Below are positions 1-10,460 of a stretch of 64,000 bases of DNA, piece after piece (position 1 is the stretch's first letter; each line of letters starts with the position of its first letter). Origin of the DNA: Cristatella mucedo (Eukaryota > Bryozoa > Phylactolaemata > Cristatellidae); the NCBI GenBank assembly GCA_009760855.2, contig WPIO01000216.1, positions 95,001-159,000 of the forward strand, in the 5' to 3' direction. Below the pieces are notes generated by a model. It did not search any database. It saw only the letters and a program-made list of their open reading frames with translations, and was not told where the DNA came from. Position numbers and translations under genes: made by a program.

Positions 1-1414
1 CTACTTAGTAATGCAGACATAAGTAGAGTGTCTCTGCTTGTTTTGCTCGATCTTTCGGCAGCTTTTGATACCATCGATCACAAAGTTCTTCTAGAGCGCC
101 TCTCATCTCGCCTGTGCATCACTGGCACTGCCCTGCTGTGGCTCAGGTCCTATCTCAGTGGGAGACTCCAGAGTATTGACGTGAGTGGACAAAGATCATC
201 TGAAATACCTCTGAAATATAGAGTACCTCAGGGCTCCGTGCTGCGTCGGGTTCTGTTCAGGGTTTATACTCTCCCTCTTGCTGATGTGACTGCCAAGCAC
301 AATCTAGGCTTTCACTTCTATGCGGATGAAACTCAGTTGTACCATTGCTTTGATCCCTCCCAGCCTTCAAGCACCTCAAAGTCTCTCAACTCGCCTGCTG
401 CATGCATTGATGACATCCATCCACACATGGATGGCAGCAAATTTTCTAAAGCTATACGATGATAAAACTAAATTACTAGTAATGGGCAAACCCAGTGTGA
501 TTCAGAGTTTGTAAAGGCTGACTCGCAAAATTGGCTCTGCCACCATATCTCCTGTGGAATCAGCTCGAAATCTAGGTGTCATATTCCAAAGCAACCTCTG
601 GTTAGACGACCATATAAGCTCCACAGTCGAATCTGCCTATTTTCAGCTTCATAACATTGCTAAAATTGGGGCTTGTTTAGATAAGGATACCACGTCCATG
701 TTGGTCCATGCATTCGTGAAATCCCGTCTAGACTTCTGCAACTCACTGCTTACTGGCCTACCAGCATGTGCGAACAGGTGATTGCAGCTGGTGCAAAACT
801 CTGCAGCTAGGCTTGTATGTTGTGAGCATCGCAGTTGCCACATTACTCCACTTCTCGCCGACATGCACTGGCTACCAGTCAAGCAACGGATTGACTTCAA
901 GGTTTTGTTGCTCACTTTTAGGTCCCTTCATTCTATGGCTCCAGCCTATCTCTCAGATATACTACCCCATCAGGCCAAGCATAGTACCATCCGCTTTTCG
1001 TAGTCCAACAGTCTAGAAATACCTCGTTCAAACCTTAAATCCTTTGAAGACCCTGCATTTAGTTCGCATGCTCCCAAAGCATGGAACTCCCTCCCGACCT
1101 GCGTCAGAACATCCCCTGACCTGAGCACATTTAAAAAGAACTTAAAAACACCTATTTAGGACAGCATTTAGTGGGTCCCTGTGATTCGTCCTTGATGTGC
1201 TTATGCCTGCTGACACTGTGCATGCTGTTCAGTAACCACATTTGCATGCTGACCCCATGCATGTCACGTCTAACCATATTATTCATTTTGTTTGTTTTTC
1301 AAGCATGATTTTACTTACCATTTAATTGCATTTCTCTTTGCAGCAAATGTAAAGCGCCTAGAAAGAGATTAAGTTCTCTGAGGGCGCTCTATAAAGTGCA
1401 TTATTATTATTATT
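1..1414 (+). mobile_element. LINE-A copy 1, CR1/L2-like non-LTR retrotransposon, cut by the window edge
   Basis: A reverse-transcriptase region runs from the first bases and is followed by a noncoding 3' UTR (about 1160-1340). The UTR holds repeated TGCATGCTGAC-type words. The element ends in the block TAGAAAGAGATTAAGTTCTC, then GAGGGCGCT, then (ATT)n at 1400-1414. The same 3' UTR and tail recur in at least six other places in the window, which defines the family. A 3' simple-repeat tail instead of poly(A) is usual for CR1/L2-type elements. The 5' side is missing because the window starts inside the RT domain. Confidence 0.9.
28..1160 (+). pseudogene. Reverse transcriptase fragment of LINE-A copy 1 (broken)
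   Basis: The first frame (28-462) carries RT motifs in order. The first catalytic region is LLVLLDLSAAFDTIDH, followed by the conserved VPQGSVL segment. The catalytic box appears as FHFYADETQLY, so the second aspartate of the expected YADD is lost. After about position 450 the reading shifts into other frames (444-512, 554-781, 782-1003). It ends with the C-terminal FSSHAPKAWNSLP segment and a stop near 1159. The protein would copy element RNA at the nicked target site, but the frameshifts, in-frame stops and altered catalytic residue make this copy inactive. The start codon of the original ORF lies outside the window. Confidence 0.85.
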
Positions 1415-2345
1415 CCATGATTTAACCCCTTCACGAAGCTCCGACAGTTGGCCGACCTTCAGCATGACTGGTGGGCTTTCCCGGCGTAGTCGGTAATCAT
1501 CAAAGAATTCTCTGTACAGTTCCACCTCCTTTGCAGCCTATCGGTTTGATCATGAGCTGACGAAGGAGTCATTTCTCGAGGTTCTACCCTGGCCAGAGCA
1601 GCAATGTTTAAGGGAGTATAATGTTGACTTTTAGTCGGCATTTAGTCCTTAAGTTGCCACAATTGTCATACAGAACTAGCATCGCAGCTCCAGTCCAGTT
1701 GGGAGCTTAGAAAAACATGGTAATAAAAAAATCACCACGACTTCATGAAACTGGTCTAGGAGTCTGAACAAATACTTAAAATGCCAAAAGCATGGTGATC
1801 TGCATCTATTTATAAGTTTCCATTGAGATTGTGAGAAAGTAGTCCGATTCAGCACATGCATTTGGGAAACCAAGATAATTTAGACCAATGAAATTATTCA
1901 ACGGAATTCCTCTCTTTATAAGAAAACGTTTGTCAGATTTTTCTTTAGTAGAGCCAATAATTTCTTACATTGGTTTTTATCAACCGTCCCGTTAGCATTC
2001 AGGTTGATTCTAATGTTATTTCTGCCTAATCCTTGATAATTTGGGTAATAGCACAATGCAGGCAATATCCAATTTGTAAATCAGGTGTAAACACCGTGCC
2101 TGACAGCAAACCAGAGAATTTTAATATCTCTTTGTCCATCCCACAGAAGCAAAGTGTTCAGGAACCATAGATATTTTCCATTTATTTTACACCTATGGGA
2201 ATAGGAAATCGGACTAAAGGACAACAAAAAAGTGCCAAAGAACATAATATCTAATGAAGCATTCTAGTTTTAAAGGAGAACCTCCGAAAAAATTGTAGGT
2301 ACCGGCAGAAATGGCTACCATAACTAAGTTGGTTCGTATATTCGG
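1415..2345. other. Unassigned sequence, no gene seen
   Basis: Only short frames of 60-65 codons are present on the minus strand, with no motif or start context that suggests a gene. No repeat family found elsewhere in the window is visible here. Confidence 0.5.
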
Positions 2346-2995
2346 CAGCATCATATCTAGACTTCTGTAAAGCATTTAATTGCAGGTCTTCTGCCTGTGC
2401 AATAAGAGCACCTCGTTGGTGTATGACTCGGCAGGCTTGTCTATCGGGAACTTTGCTACAACCTCAGCCCCTCTTCTTACCGACATTCACGAGCTTACAT
2501 CACACAGCCAATCGATTTCAAGATCCTGACTCTCACTTGCAGGTCTCTTTATTCTCCCATTCTGCATTATCTATCTGCAGTGCTCCGTTATTAGGCTTCC
2601 GATAATGCCAACAGCTCGTCTGACTATATACGTTTAGCTGTGCCTCTAATCAAACTTAAATCCTTTTTGAGACCATGACTTTAGTAATCGCATGTTCCCA
2701 ATGCGTGGAACTGACTGACAAGAACTGATGTCAAGACATCCTCTGAGTTGACGAAATTGAAAGCTATGCTACCAACTGCCTCCTGCTAACAGCATTGGCT
2801 CAGTCCATGCGAATTGTATTGTGTGTGCTTACGCCTGCTGAGATAGTGAATGCTATCACTAACCAATTGACAAGCGCCCTATCAGCATAAGCAAAATTCT
2901 TAAAAGGGGATTCATTTATTTTAGGGAGCTACAAAATGCATTCATATTTTCGTTGCCAGTATTCCTAGAAAGAGATTCGGTCATTTCAGAGCATA
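2346..2995 (+). mobile_element. Strongly decayed LINE-A-like 3' half
   Basis: Despite many substitutions, the stretch lines up with LINE-A copy 1 in order. The TCTAGACTTCTG block comes first, then CCGACATTCACGAGC (for CCGACATGCACTGGC). Next are AAATCCTTTTTGAGACC and the word GCGTGGAACTGAC. A final CCTAGAAAGAGATT lies at 2966-2979. The (ATT)n tail is gone. Divergence is clearly greater than in the copies at 17-19 kb and 25 kb, so this is an older insertion. Confidence 0.6.
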
Positions 2996-3059
2996 CAATT
3001 CTGTATCACTAATTTCAGTTTGATGGGCAGTTACTCGTGTAAAGCAAAGTATGCTTTAT

Positions 3060-3660
3060 TAAGATTCAAAGTTCTGACTGTGTCACATAGCGGTAGTAGG
3101 AGTTATCCCTCAAAATGGCCGCCAATAGGGAGAGTTGTCCCTCCAAAGCATGTTTAAACAATATTGTACGAAGACGGGTAAACTGATTGGCATGAAAATT
3201 GGCACGAAGAACACTGGTACCATTAGCGATCGTTTGATATAACATATCTGATGTTTTGACTTTATGGTGACCTTTAAAAGTCCAAGGTCACGTATAGGAC
3301 TGCTGGTAAAAGGCAACTCCTCAGTTTTCCGGTCAGAAAAATGTTTTTGTAGAAATATAGCAAACCAATAAAAAAATGCAAGACATTCTACTTGTCACTC
3401 CCCCCCAACAAAAAACTTGAAAAAAAAAATTTTGACATGTCAAACTGTTGAGTGCCATCACGAACACAGCCCACGGACACTTTGTGACAGGCACATTATA
3501 TGCATACAAACCCATCATGCATACATGCCCCGATGGGGAGTGACAAGACAGGTGAGCTCCACCTATATTCCAAGTTTCACACAGATCGGCCCAGTATCGA
3601 CCAAGTTATACACTGTACCAGGTACCAAGTACTACTGTTGTGACAGCACACAGAGAAGCC
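3060..3660. repeat. Possible dispersed noncoding repeat with an AAGGTCA inverted motif
   Basis: At 3267-3291 the words GTGACCTT and AAGGTCAC form perfect 8-bp arms around 9 bases. At 3570-3620 the text reads CCAAGTTTCACACAGATCGG, then a GACCAAGTTATAC word. A similar phrase occurs at 7030-7075 (TTTCAAATTTCACTCC ... GCCGAGTTATAAAG) and near 3745. Phrases of this style recur in many invertebrate genomes as parts of dispersed repeats. That is from memory and I cannot name the element. No coding potential is evident. Confidence 0.3.
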
Positions 3661-5131
3661 AAAGCATGTAGGTGACATGGAATAACAAGAGCGTTACTAT
3701 ATTTGTCGCCATACAACATCAAAACACATACTTAGGAGCATGTAATTCAAATTTCACGTTGATTGGGTCACAAGTAGCCTACCTGTGACATTTTTACGCC
3801 ATGTGAGTGAAAGGATGACAGGCTTAGCACGACAAACACTGCCAGTTTTGACCAAAACAAGTCAATCTACTGAGGTCCAATACGCATGCGAGAAGGCAAG
3901 AATGATTCTGTAACTACAATCAATCATACATTCCAAAGTTTTAAGGATCTCGGATCATCATTTTAGAAGATATGACATAAATGACAGCAGGCATTGGACT
4001 GTCGTATGCAGATAAACTTGAGAACTCCAAGGTATAACCAAGAGGCAGCACTGGGAAACGCTATAATCACACGAACAATTAAATAAATAGATAAACATGG
4101 ATCTTAGGAATAGGTCAACCTAACAAGAACCTTATACAGCCTAAGCAGATCATATCCGCGATATCATACGGCAGGCGGCAATCCAGGGTACAGCCGGGCG
4201 GCTCACCGGCATTCGCCAATACAAATATCTAACTAGTAACGACATAAATGAGAACTTGAAATCACCTAAATTTCCTTGAATAGAAATGAATAAACCTTTT
4301 CAGACTGGCTTCCAGTAAACGACGCGCTAGTTCCATCAAGTCACCATGCTGACCGGCCGCCGAACAAAGGACTACTAGCGTCGCCTCGTGCGTTATGGCG
4401 GCTACAGGAACTGAATCAGCTGTCCCAGGATTCATGCGGTGCCGTGATAATGGAGTCCTTAGTTACGGCGGCCCCGGCAGCAGTAAATTCTCAATACATT
4501 ATCCCTAATGTTCGTCTACTGGCCGAACGACAGTCACTTCCGGTTTGTGATCTGATGTAAACATACCAATGTTAGCAGGTTTCTGCCAAGTAAATAAAGA
4601 GTGGGCCTTGTAATGCCGTTTACCGCCAGTTGCTATGGGCGGGGCGGGGAAGCAGAGGCTGGACTAGACACCCAGCCGATAGGCGGTTTACTCTTTTATC
4701 ATCTTGTTGTACTACCAGTCGGACGTTTGATCTCGAGGGGCGTGTCATTTCCGGAAATTTTTTACGTTTTATCATTTCCCAGTTATTTTTTGAGGGTCCG
4801 TTTAGGGCTGAATAGCTTATATTCGCAGAGTTCACCAGAAAACCACAGTTCCGGCTCAGTTATTTTTCAAACAAAATTATTTTGTTGAGCTCGATGTACG
4901 ACTTCCGGTTTAGATAGGTCTTACATAATAATTTTATTGACTTTGTTCCAGTCATCTTACAACCACCAAAATTTGAGCTTGCATTTATAACTAGTTTATC
5001 TTTAATACGCGAATTTCAAATAAGTTGACCATTTTTTGTGGACCTACCTCCTTATTTCGTAGGCTACCCCCTTAAGTGTCTGGAGGGTATGCTCACCAAG
5101 AATGGAGACAAAAGGATAAGTACATGCAACC
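3661..5131. other. Unassigned sequence; GC-richer patch near 4.6-4.8 kb
   Basis: The longest frames overlap at 4601-4888 (95 codons, plus strand) and 4620-4835 (minus strand). They shadow each other and contain no recognisable motif. The patch at 4600-4760 is richer in G and C than its surroundings. I see no splice-site pair or promoter that would make it a gene. Confidence 0.4.
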
Positions 5132-5266
5132 AGCTAGTTTGGTCTAGTGGTTAAGGTGCTGGCTCGACCAAGGTCTGGCTGAGATCATGGGCTCGAGCCA
5201 CAAGGCATATGTGAAGCACCCGAATATAGATAAGTTCTCTTAGGGCGTTATACAAATGAATTATAT
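5132..5266 (+). mobile_element. SINE-B copy (tRNA-like head, LINE-A-like tail)
   Basis: The head reads AGCTAGTTTGGTCTAGTGG, and a B-box-like GGGCTCGAGCC lies at about 5188-5200. Together they resemble an internal RNA polymerase III promoter. The tail is GATAAGTTCTCTTAGGGCGT then TATACAAATGAATTATAT. It corresponds to the 3' block of LINE-A (AGATTAAGTTCTC...GGGCGCT). The same head-tail combination recurs at 23.2, 27.5, 30.5 (minus) and 37.2 kb. Confidence 0.75.
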
Positions 5267-5339
5267 AACAATTAATATGATAATATAATAATAATTTGTA
5301 TTATATATAATATAAATGCATAATATAAATAATAACTGT

Positions 5340-5342
<3 letters not shown>

Positions 5343-5420
<78 letters not shown>
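5343..5420. repeat. (GT)n microsatellite
   Basis: About 39 uninterrupted GT units, followed by ATGCATGCATG. The poly-Cys/Val and poly-His/Thr frames read through it are artefacts of the repeat. Confidence 0.98.
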
Positions 5421-5423
<3 letters not shown>

Positions 5424-5514
5424 CATGCATGGGGTTGTTTGCTTCAGTATTTGGTAAAAAACAGTGGTGCTGGGCTTGTCTTATATTCACGAGTCTCTGT
5501 GGTGGGTGAAGTAA

Positions 5515-5650
5515 GGGCTGGCTGATCCAACAGTATTGCGTATACAGCAGCCACATCACTCCTGCTTGCAGCAAGCAATACGAGACTGCCTACTGCAGGA
5601 CTCGGAACTTGAGACCAGACCATGAAGCACGAGCACCTGACCCAAGACAG
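5515..5650 (-). mobile_element. Diverged SINE-A variant
   Basis: Read on the minus strand, a B-box-like GTTCCGAGTCCTGCAG is followed by a body containing GCTTGCTGCAAGCAGGAGTG and a tail GTTGGATCAGCCAG. The order matches SINE-A (GGTTCGAATCCTGC ... CTGCAAGC ... AATCAGCTAG). It most resembles the copy at 19.75-19.95 kb, so a second subfamily may exist. Confidence 0.5.
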
Positions 5651-6314
5651 AGACATAGAGCTGCACCACATGCAAAGAAAACTAACGTAGAACAATATTC
5701 GATGTAAATAAAAATGTTGAGATTCGATCAGATCGAAGCATTTTTGAATTGTATTCACTTGGCTGAAGCTCACTGATTGCACGAAAAAAAACTATGTGCA
5801 GAGGCTTGACCGGCATAGTTGGAGCCCATCTTTGCAACACAGTGCAAATGTAAGGTAAGTCAGCAGATAGAGCACAAAATTCACGACCGACCCATCCTGC
5901 TAAGCAACTTAGACCTGCTGCCCAGAAATCTGCCGAAGCACGGGGTGCCGACAGGAACAGTGCAAAAACATCGGCTAAGACTTTCGGGCAAGTCTGTCGT
6001 AGTCAATGCCATACAGATTTCATGCATTTATACACAACCTCAAGGAAGCATCATAATACCTTTGCACAAAGCTGGGGAGGAAACTCCTCGTCAAATTTAT
6101 TGGTGAGGCCGAACCTACAATGAAAAGACAATTCAGTAATTCTATAGACACAGTAAAGGAGAAATTGCACATTTAAATGCATTGCCATCCGACGGCACAG
6201 GCATGAGCAAAGCCATACATGGTTCGGCTGAGTCAAACCGAAAAAAGTCAGAACCAAATCAATAAACTACTATATGTAGTGAGCTACGATATGCTGTATA
6301 TCATTTACATCAGT
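5651..6314. other. Unassigned sequence, no gene seen
   Basis: A 95-codon open stretch at 5819-6106 has no recognisable motif and lacks support from splice sites or neighbouring conserved sequence. Nothing else stands out. Confidence 0.4.
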
Positions 6315-6315
6315 G

Positions 6316-6399
<84 letters not shown>

Positions 6400-6440
6400 C
6401 CCCTTGCTCTATCTCTATCTCTCTCTCTCCTCTCTCTTTA
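6315..6440. repeat. (CT)n microsatellite with a degenerate 3' edge
   Basis: A CT run to about 6397 is followed by a run of C and imperfect CT/ATCT units to 6440. Ser/Leu frames across it are repeat-derived. Confidence 0.97.
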
Positions 6441-6759
6441 CCCATCCGGTGATGCTAACTGGCTGTGAAAAAGTAAAGCTGATATTAGACATCCTACTTC
6501 CAGCCGACCAATGCGCCAACTTTCTTTAATGTATATGGTGCTCTTTAATCATGATTTTGGCCAAAGTTTGCTAATGTTTTAGTTGAACAAATGGTAAGGA
6601 AAAGGTCTTGTAAATGCAGCTAGAATATATGCTCACGTACAAGCAAAATAGATGCAATATCAGACAGCAGAAACTGCAGCATGTGTCCAACGGAATACGT
6701 AAGGCTGCAGGCATGACTTCAATTTCAAGGAGGAAAGGCAGAAAGACTGCTCGAAGCCT

Positions 6760-6865
6760 TAACAACACATTATTAATTATGACAATTAATAATAATAAAT
6801 CATTTACACAGGACCTTAAAAGAGTTGTTATCTTTCTAGGCACCTTACATGTGCTGGAAAAGTAG
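6760..6865 (-). mobile_element. Possible decayed LINE/SINE 3' tail
   Basis: On the plus strand TTATTAATTATGAC...AATAATAATAAAT precedes TCTTTCTAGGCACCTTACAT. This is the layout of a reversed LINE-A tail: (AAT)n, then the complement of AGCGCCTAGAAAGAG. The central TTCTCTGAGGGCGCT portion is too decayed to be sure. Confidence 0.4.
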
Positions 6866-7076
6866 CATGCCAACGGTCGATCTCGGTGAGGATGACAACC
6901 ACAGCCTGCCTGACAACCAAAAGGGAGACATGGGGACTTCAGAACGTTTGATGACATATACAGCAAAATCTTTCCAACATATATAAAAAAATGTCTTGTC
7001 TCATTTGAAACAGCTGAGCTGAGCTTTAATTTCAAATTTCACTCCAATAAGTCAATTATTAGCCGAGTTATAAAGT

Positions 7077-7583
7077 TTACAAGGTACCAACCGACCTTGG
7101 ATATGAAGCTGTATAAAAGTAACAATAATGGGCCCAAACATGCTTCAAACATGTATCGAGATCTACCAAGGTTAAACGAGTTAGGATACAGTCGCTTACG
7201 ATGAACAGATCGCAAAAATCGTTATTCGAAGATTTGATGCCTCCAGTTTGTATCCGGATCCGGGTTAGAAAGTGTACAATGGTTTGAAAAACCTTTACTT
7301 CTTTCATACAGAAGTCGTCAGAACTTCTGATACCAGCTCTAATATATTTGTCTTTCGAAAGGTACCCTAAACACATATTCGACTGTCGGGCAAATGGTAT
7401 AAGTATTTTATTTACATTCCCCTTCAACAACAACACACGGGGCTTTGGAAAGGTAAAACATTCTTTAAAAAAATTCAGTATGGCATTGTTGCATGGCAGC
7501 CACTTACATTCGCTGGGCACAACTTGGCTTAGCATGCATCTAGCAGTCTCATCGTGACTGTCGGGATAGCAAATGCCTTTCAT
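7077..7583 (-). CDS. Unrecognised 168-codon open frame
   Basis: This is the longest ATG-initiated frame in the window outside recognised transposon sequence. The start is the ATG at 7583-7581 and the stop lies next to 7077. The translation is mixed in composition, with several cysteines, no clear signal peptide and no transmembrane run. I recognise no domain. A dispersed phrase similar to one at 3.6 kb lies just beyond its 3' end (7030-7075), so it may sit inside an old repeat. In an animal genome a lone 507-bp frame without splice sites or neighbours is weak evidence. It could be a chance ORF, a retro-copy or part of an unknown element. Confidence 0.15.
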   Translation of the reverse strand: MKGICYPDSHDETARCMLSQVVPSECKWLPCNNAILNFFKECFTFPKPRVLLLKGNVNKILIPFARQSNMCLGYLSKDKYIRAGIRSSDDFCMKEVKVFQTIVHFLTRIRIQTGGIKSSNNDFCDLFIVSDCILTRLTLVDLDTCLKHVWAHYCYFYTASYPRSVGTL

Positions 7584-7609
7584 AGCAACATCGCTAACAA
7601 CTTGCTTTC

Positions 7610-7808
<199 letters not shown>

Positions 7809-7849
7809 AAACCCCCTAATGCAGCAGCCCAGAGCCATTAGTCTGGCTA

Positions 7850-8025
7850 AAAAAAATACTAGCTGATTTAACAGCTTCTTTTTTATAGCGACAAAAGAGC
7901 CTTTACGGCTATCACCACTGCTTGCAGTTGTGGTGATAAAGGATCGCCCACCACAGGATTCGAACCCACGACCTCGGGACCTCGGTCGTAAAAAGCAACT
8001 GCCTTACTAAGTGAGCTGTTACGAC
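7850..8025 (-). mobile_element. SINE-A copy
   Basis: On the minus strand the order is a tRNA-like head (CTCACTTAGTAAGGCAGTTG), a GGGTTCGAATCCTG B box near 7960-7973, a body with GATCCTTTATCACC and CTGCAAGCAGTG, and AAAGGCTCTTTTGTCGCTAT. The tail is GCTGTTAAATCAGCTAG followed by T-rich sequence. The same sequence recurs at 18.6-18.96, 25.0, 31.0 and 49.3 kb. The A and B boxes suggest RNA polymerase III transcription. The 3' end does not match either LINE family here. Confidence 0.85.
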
Positions 8026-8329
8026 TCACCAAGAGACTGGTGGTGTACCTCCACACACTCTGCAACAGCTAAGGCCCTGTAGTTTAAAGGAGGCAATACA
8101 ATCAAGACTTATTTTCTGAAATAACAGCTGGTTATTTGAAGAAGTCTAACAGCACATTCAGAACCCTTTAAGTTGGACAGACTTAGGGATCAAGAACTAA
8201 AAGCTGCACACATACTCACAGTACCCTAATTCGTGTGCACCTTCAGGAAATCTAAGATGACACCAACAAACTGTATCATTCAGCCATGGTCCAAAATCCA
8301 AGCAGTGACAATAATAGAAATAACAAGAT

Positions 8330-8395
8330 AAATGTGTAAGATCCCAACAACTTAATCTCCTTCAAGGGACTTTAATTGTGCTGGAAAGAAAGCAA
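8330..8395 (-). mobile_element. Possible decayed LINE/SINE 3' tail
   Basis: The plus strand reads ACTTAATCTCCTTCAAGGGA then CTTTAATTGTGCTGGAAAG. It resembles the reversed tails at 6.83 and 38.14 kb. The match is short and degenerate. Confidence 0.3.
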
Positions 8396-8684
8396 GTGAA
8401 GAGGTAAGTGATATCCAGCACAGCGCCACCATTCCTAAGCACAAAGCACTAAGCAATTTACGTGCACCCAGCAAATGCAGTGAGGAACCCATGGTTCGTC
8501 TGAGCTTTTTAAATTTCCTAGAGTGAGGAAATTTTGCCTTGACGTCAGTCGGTGCCAGTACCAGGCTTTGGGGGCATACAAACCGAAGGTCAGGTCACTT
8601 AAGGATTCCAGGTTGATAGCAGGCAGAACTAAGAGTAGCACCTCCCTTGGAGGCTGCAGAAGAGGGGGAGGCTGGGTATTAGCC

Positions 8685-8835
8685 AAGTGGTCATGCTGGC
8701 TTGCTTACGGCCCTGCCGCGGGCTCGAGTCTTGCAGGAACTAGTTATGTATAGCCTGCTTCAAGCTGAGCAAAGGCAAAGCCAGCTGGAGGTTATCTGTC
8801 AGCTGCAGTCCATTGTCTTTCGATTCACCAGACTT
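8685..8835 (+). mobile_element. Possible tRNA-headed SINE remnant
   Basis: TTAGCCAAGTGGTCATGCTGG resembles an A-box region. GGGCTCGAGTCTTGCAGGA 30 bases later resembles a B box, followed by CCTGCTTCAAGCTGAG, which recalls the SINE-A body. No clear tail is left, so family assignment is uncertain. Confidence 0.35.
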
Positions 8836-8903
8836 GTCAAACTACTCTACAAGCCTGTCGATCTTTGCTTAGGCTCAGAGCAGCTTCTAGACTTTTCTTC
8901 ACA

Positions 8904-8964
8904 GTAATAATGTATTTGATATAGCACCCTCAGAGAACTCAGATCTCTTCCTAGGCACTTTACA
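8904..8964 (-). mobile_element. LINE-A 3' tail fragment
   Basis: The plus strand AATAATGTATTTGATATAGC, CCTCAGAGAACTCAGATCTC and TTCCTAGGCACTTTACA is the reverse of the LINE-A terminal block. Only the last ~60 bp are present, a typical outcome of severe 5' truncation. Confidence 0.75.
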
Positions 8965-10239
8965 GTGGAACTCTCAATTCGCTTTGGAAATGTTGGGGCT
9001 AAACAAGCTGCTAAAGCTAAGCTCCTTCGACATGCACGGTCACGGCCGGCTTCCAGAAAAGACGATCGTTTTTCTTTCGAAGTGGCCGATCATATTTTTG
9101 GAGTTGCTCAAAGAGTCCTTCTTTTATGAGCTGGTAAAGCCATACATCCTAGGCACACAGCATCAGGTACACCAAGCAGTAGGGGCAGAGGTAGTGGGAT
9201 AGCTCATGCATTTTTTTGTAGGCAGTCGAAAGAAGCTGAACAGGCAGAACACAAATTTACCTATAACAATTAAAACCACAAGTTTGTAGAGGGGGGTTAA
9301 GGAGCCGTTCAGAAGGATAACATAGAGACCGCATTGACCTTGGTAAACTGGTAATTGACAATTTGTAATTGACCTTGGTTAAAGTGTGTGGTCGTAGCCT
9401 ACAATGGTTATAGTAAAATAACAGGGGTCAAATGCCAGCCGCCTAATTCCAAAAATACTCCACTAAATCTTGACAAGCCAGGGGTAATTTAACACTGTGA
9501 GCCACCTGGCACAGCTACTGGCAGGGGTTACAGCTTACAGGTTACAGGCACTGTTACAGCTGTGCATACCCATGTAGGTCCGGGATGCACCAAGCACAGA
9601 CAGTGACTTATGCCAGCCCACTCCGTTTATATGCATATGTCAAATCATAGACAGGAACACACGCACGCAGGCACACACACTTGCACATGCACACACATAT
9701 TTAAATATTGTGCTGCCAGATGTGAATCGACAAAAATCTCAAACATTGCAGTTTAAAAAAATTAATGCCAAAAACCATTACCAAAGATAGGACTAACATG
9801 AGCAAGGGATAAACGGCACACAAGGTGTAGGCTGCCTGTCACCTTCGATAGTCAGCTAGGTGTGAAAAGAATCCATAATTATTTGCTTGGCAGTTTGGTG
9901 TGGGTTCGGAAAAATTGCTATTTCGGAAGGATAGTTTTTGCTAGCACCATTAGAATATGATGAAGTAAGAGTTTTTGGCTGTGCAAGTATCCCCCTTTTT
10001 CCCAAAAAAGGACAAGGACAAGAAGTGTCCTTGTTCAAGGACATTTCTTCACGAACGATCTAGGTTTGAAACAGCTGAATCTGTGCATGTGTAGCCATAG
10101 GCCACACCTAGTTTCAAACAGTGCAAGAAAAAAACGATAGAGCCATAGAAAAACAAACCAGCCAATTTTGTTTCCTGGTTAAAAAAAGAGCTAAAACCAA
10201 TAACATACTATATAAGATGCACTAACCATGGTGATGGGC
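8965..10239. other. Unassigned sequence; short CA-rich stretch at 9.66-9.70 kb
   Basis: Frames stay under 75 codons. The only structure I see is an imperfect CA-rich run (ACACGCACGCAGGCACACAC) at about 9658-9700. No gene or family member recognised. Confidence 0.5.
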
Positions 10240-10460
10240 AGCTATTAATGGGTGCTGACACTGCTGCATGCTGCCACTAACCAAACTTGCATGCTGACCC
10301 TGTGCATGTCACCCCTAACCATGTAATTCATATTGTTTATCAAACATGATACCACTCACATTTCGATCATGTTTCCTTTGCACCAAATGTAAAGCACTAA
10401 GAAAGAGGTGAAGTTATCTGAGGGTGCTTTATCAAGTGTAATAATAATAATAATAATATT
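10240..10460 (+). mobile_element. LINE-A 3' UTR and tail
   Basis: GTGCTGACACTGCTGCATGC, CATGCTGACCCTGTGCATGT and CACCCCTAACCATGTAATTC match the LINE-A 3' UTR. They are followed by AAAGCACTAAGAAAGAGGTG, GAGGGTGCTTTATCAAGTG and (TAA)n. The insertion is 5'-truncated within the UTR, so no coding sequence is left. Confidence 0.9.

Noticed and set aside
5316-5525. Open frame with a long Cys-Val run
   Set aside because: A direct product of the (GT)n repeat. The same holds for the His/Thr, Ser/Leu, Arg/Glu and Tyr/Ile frames over the other microsatellites.
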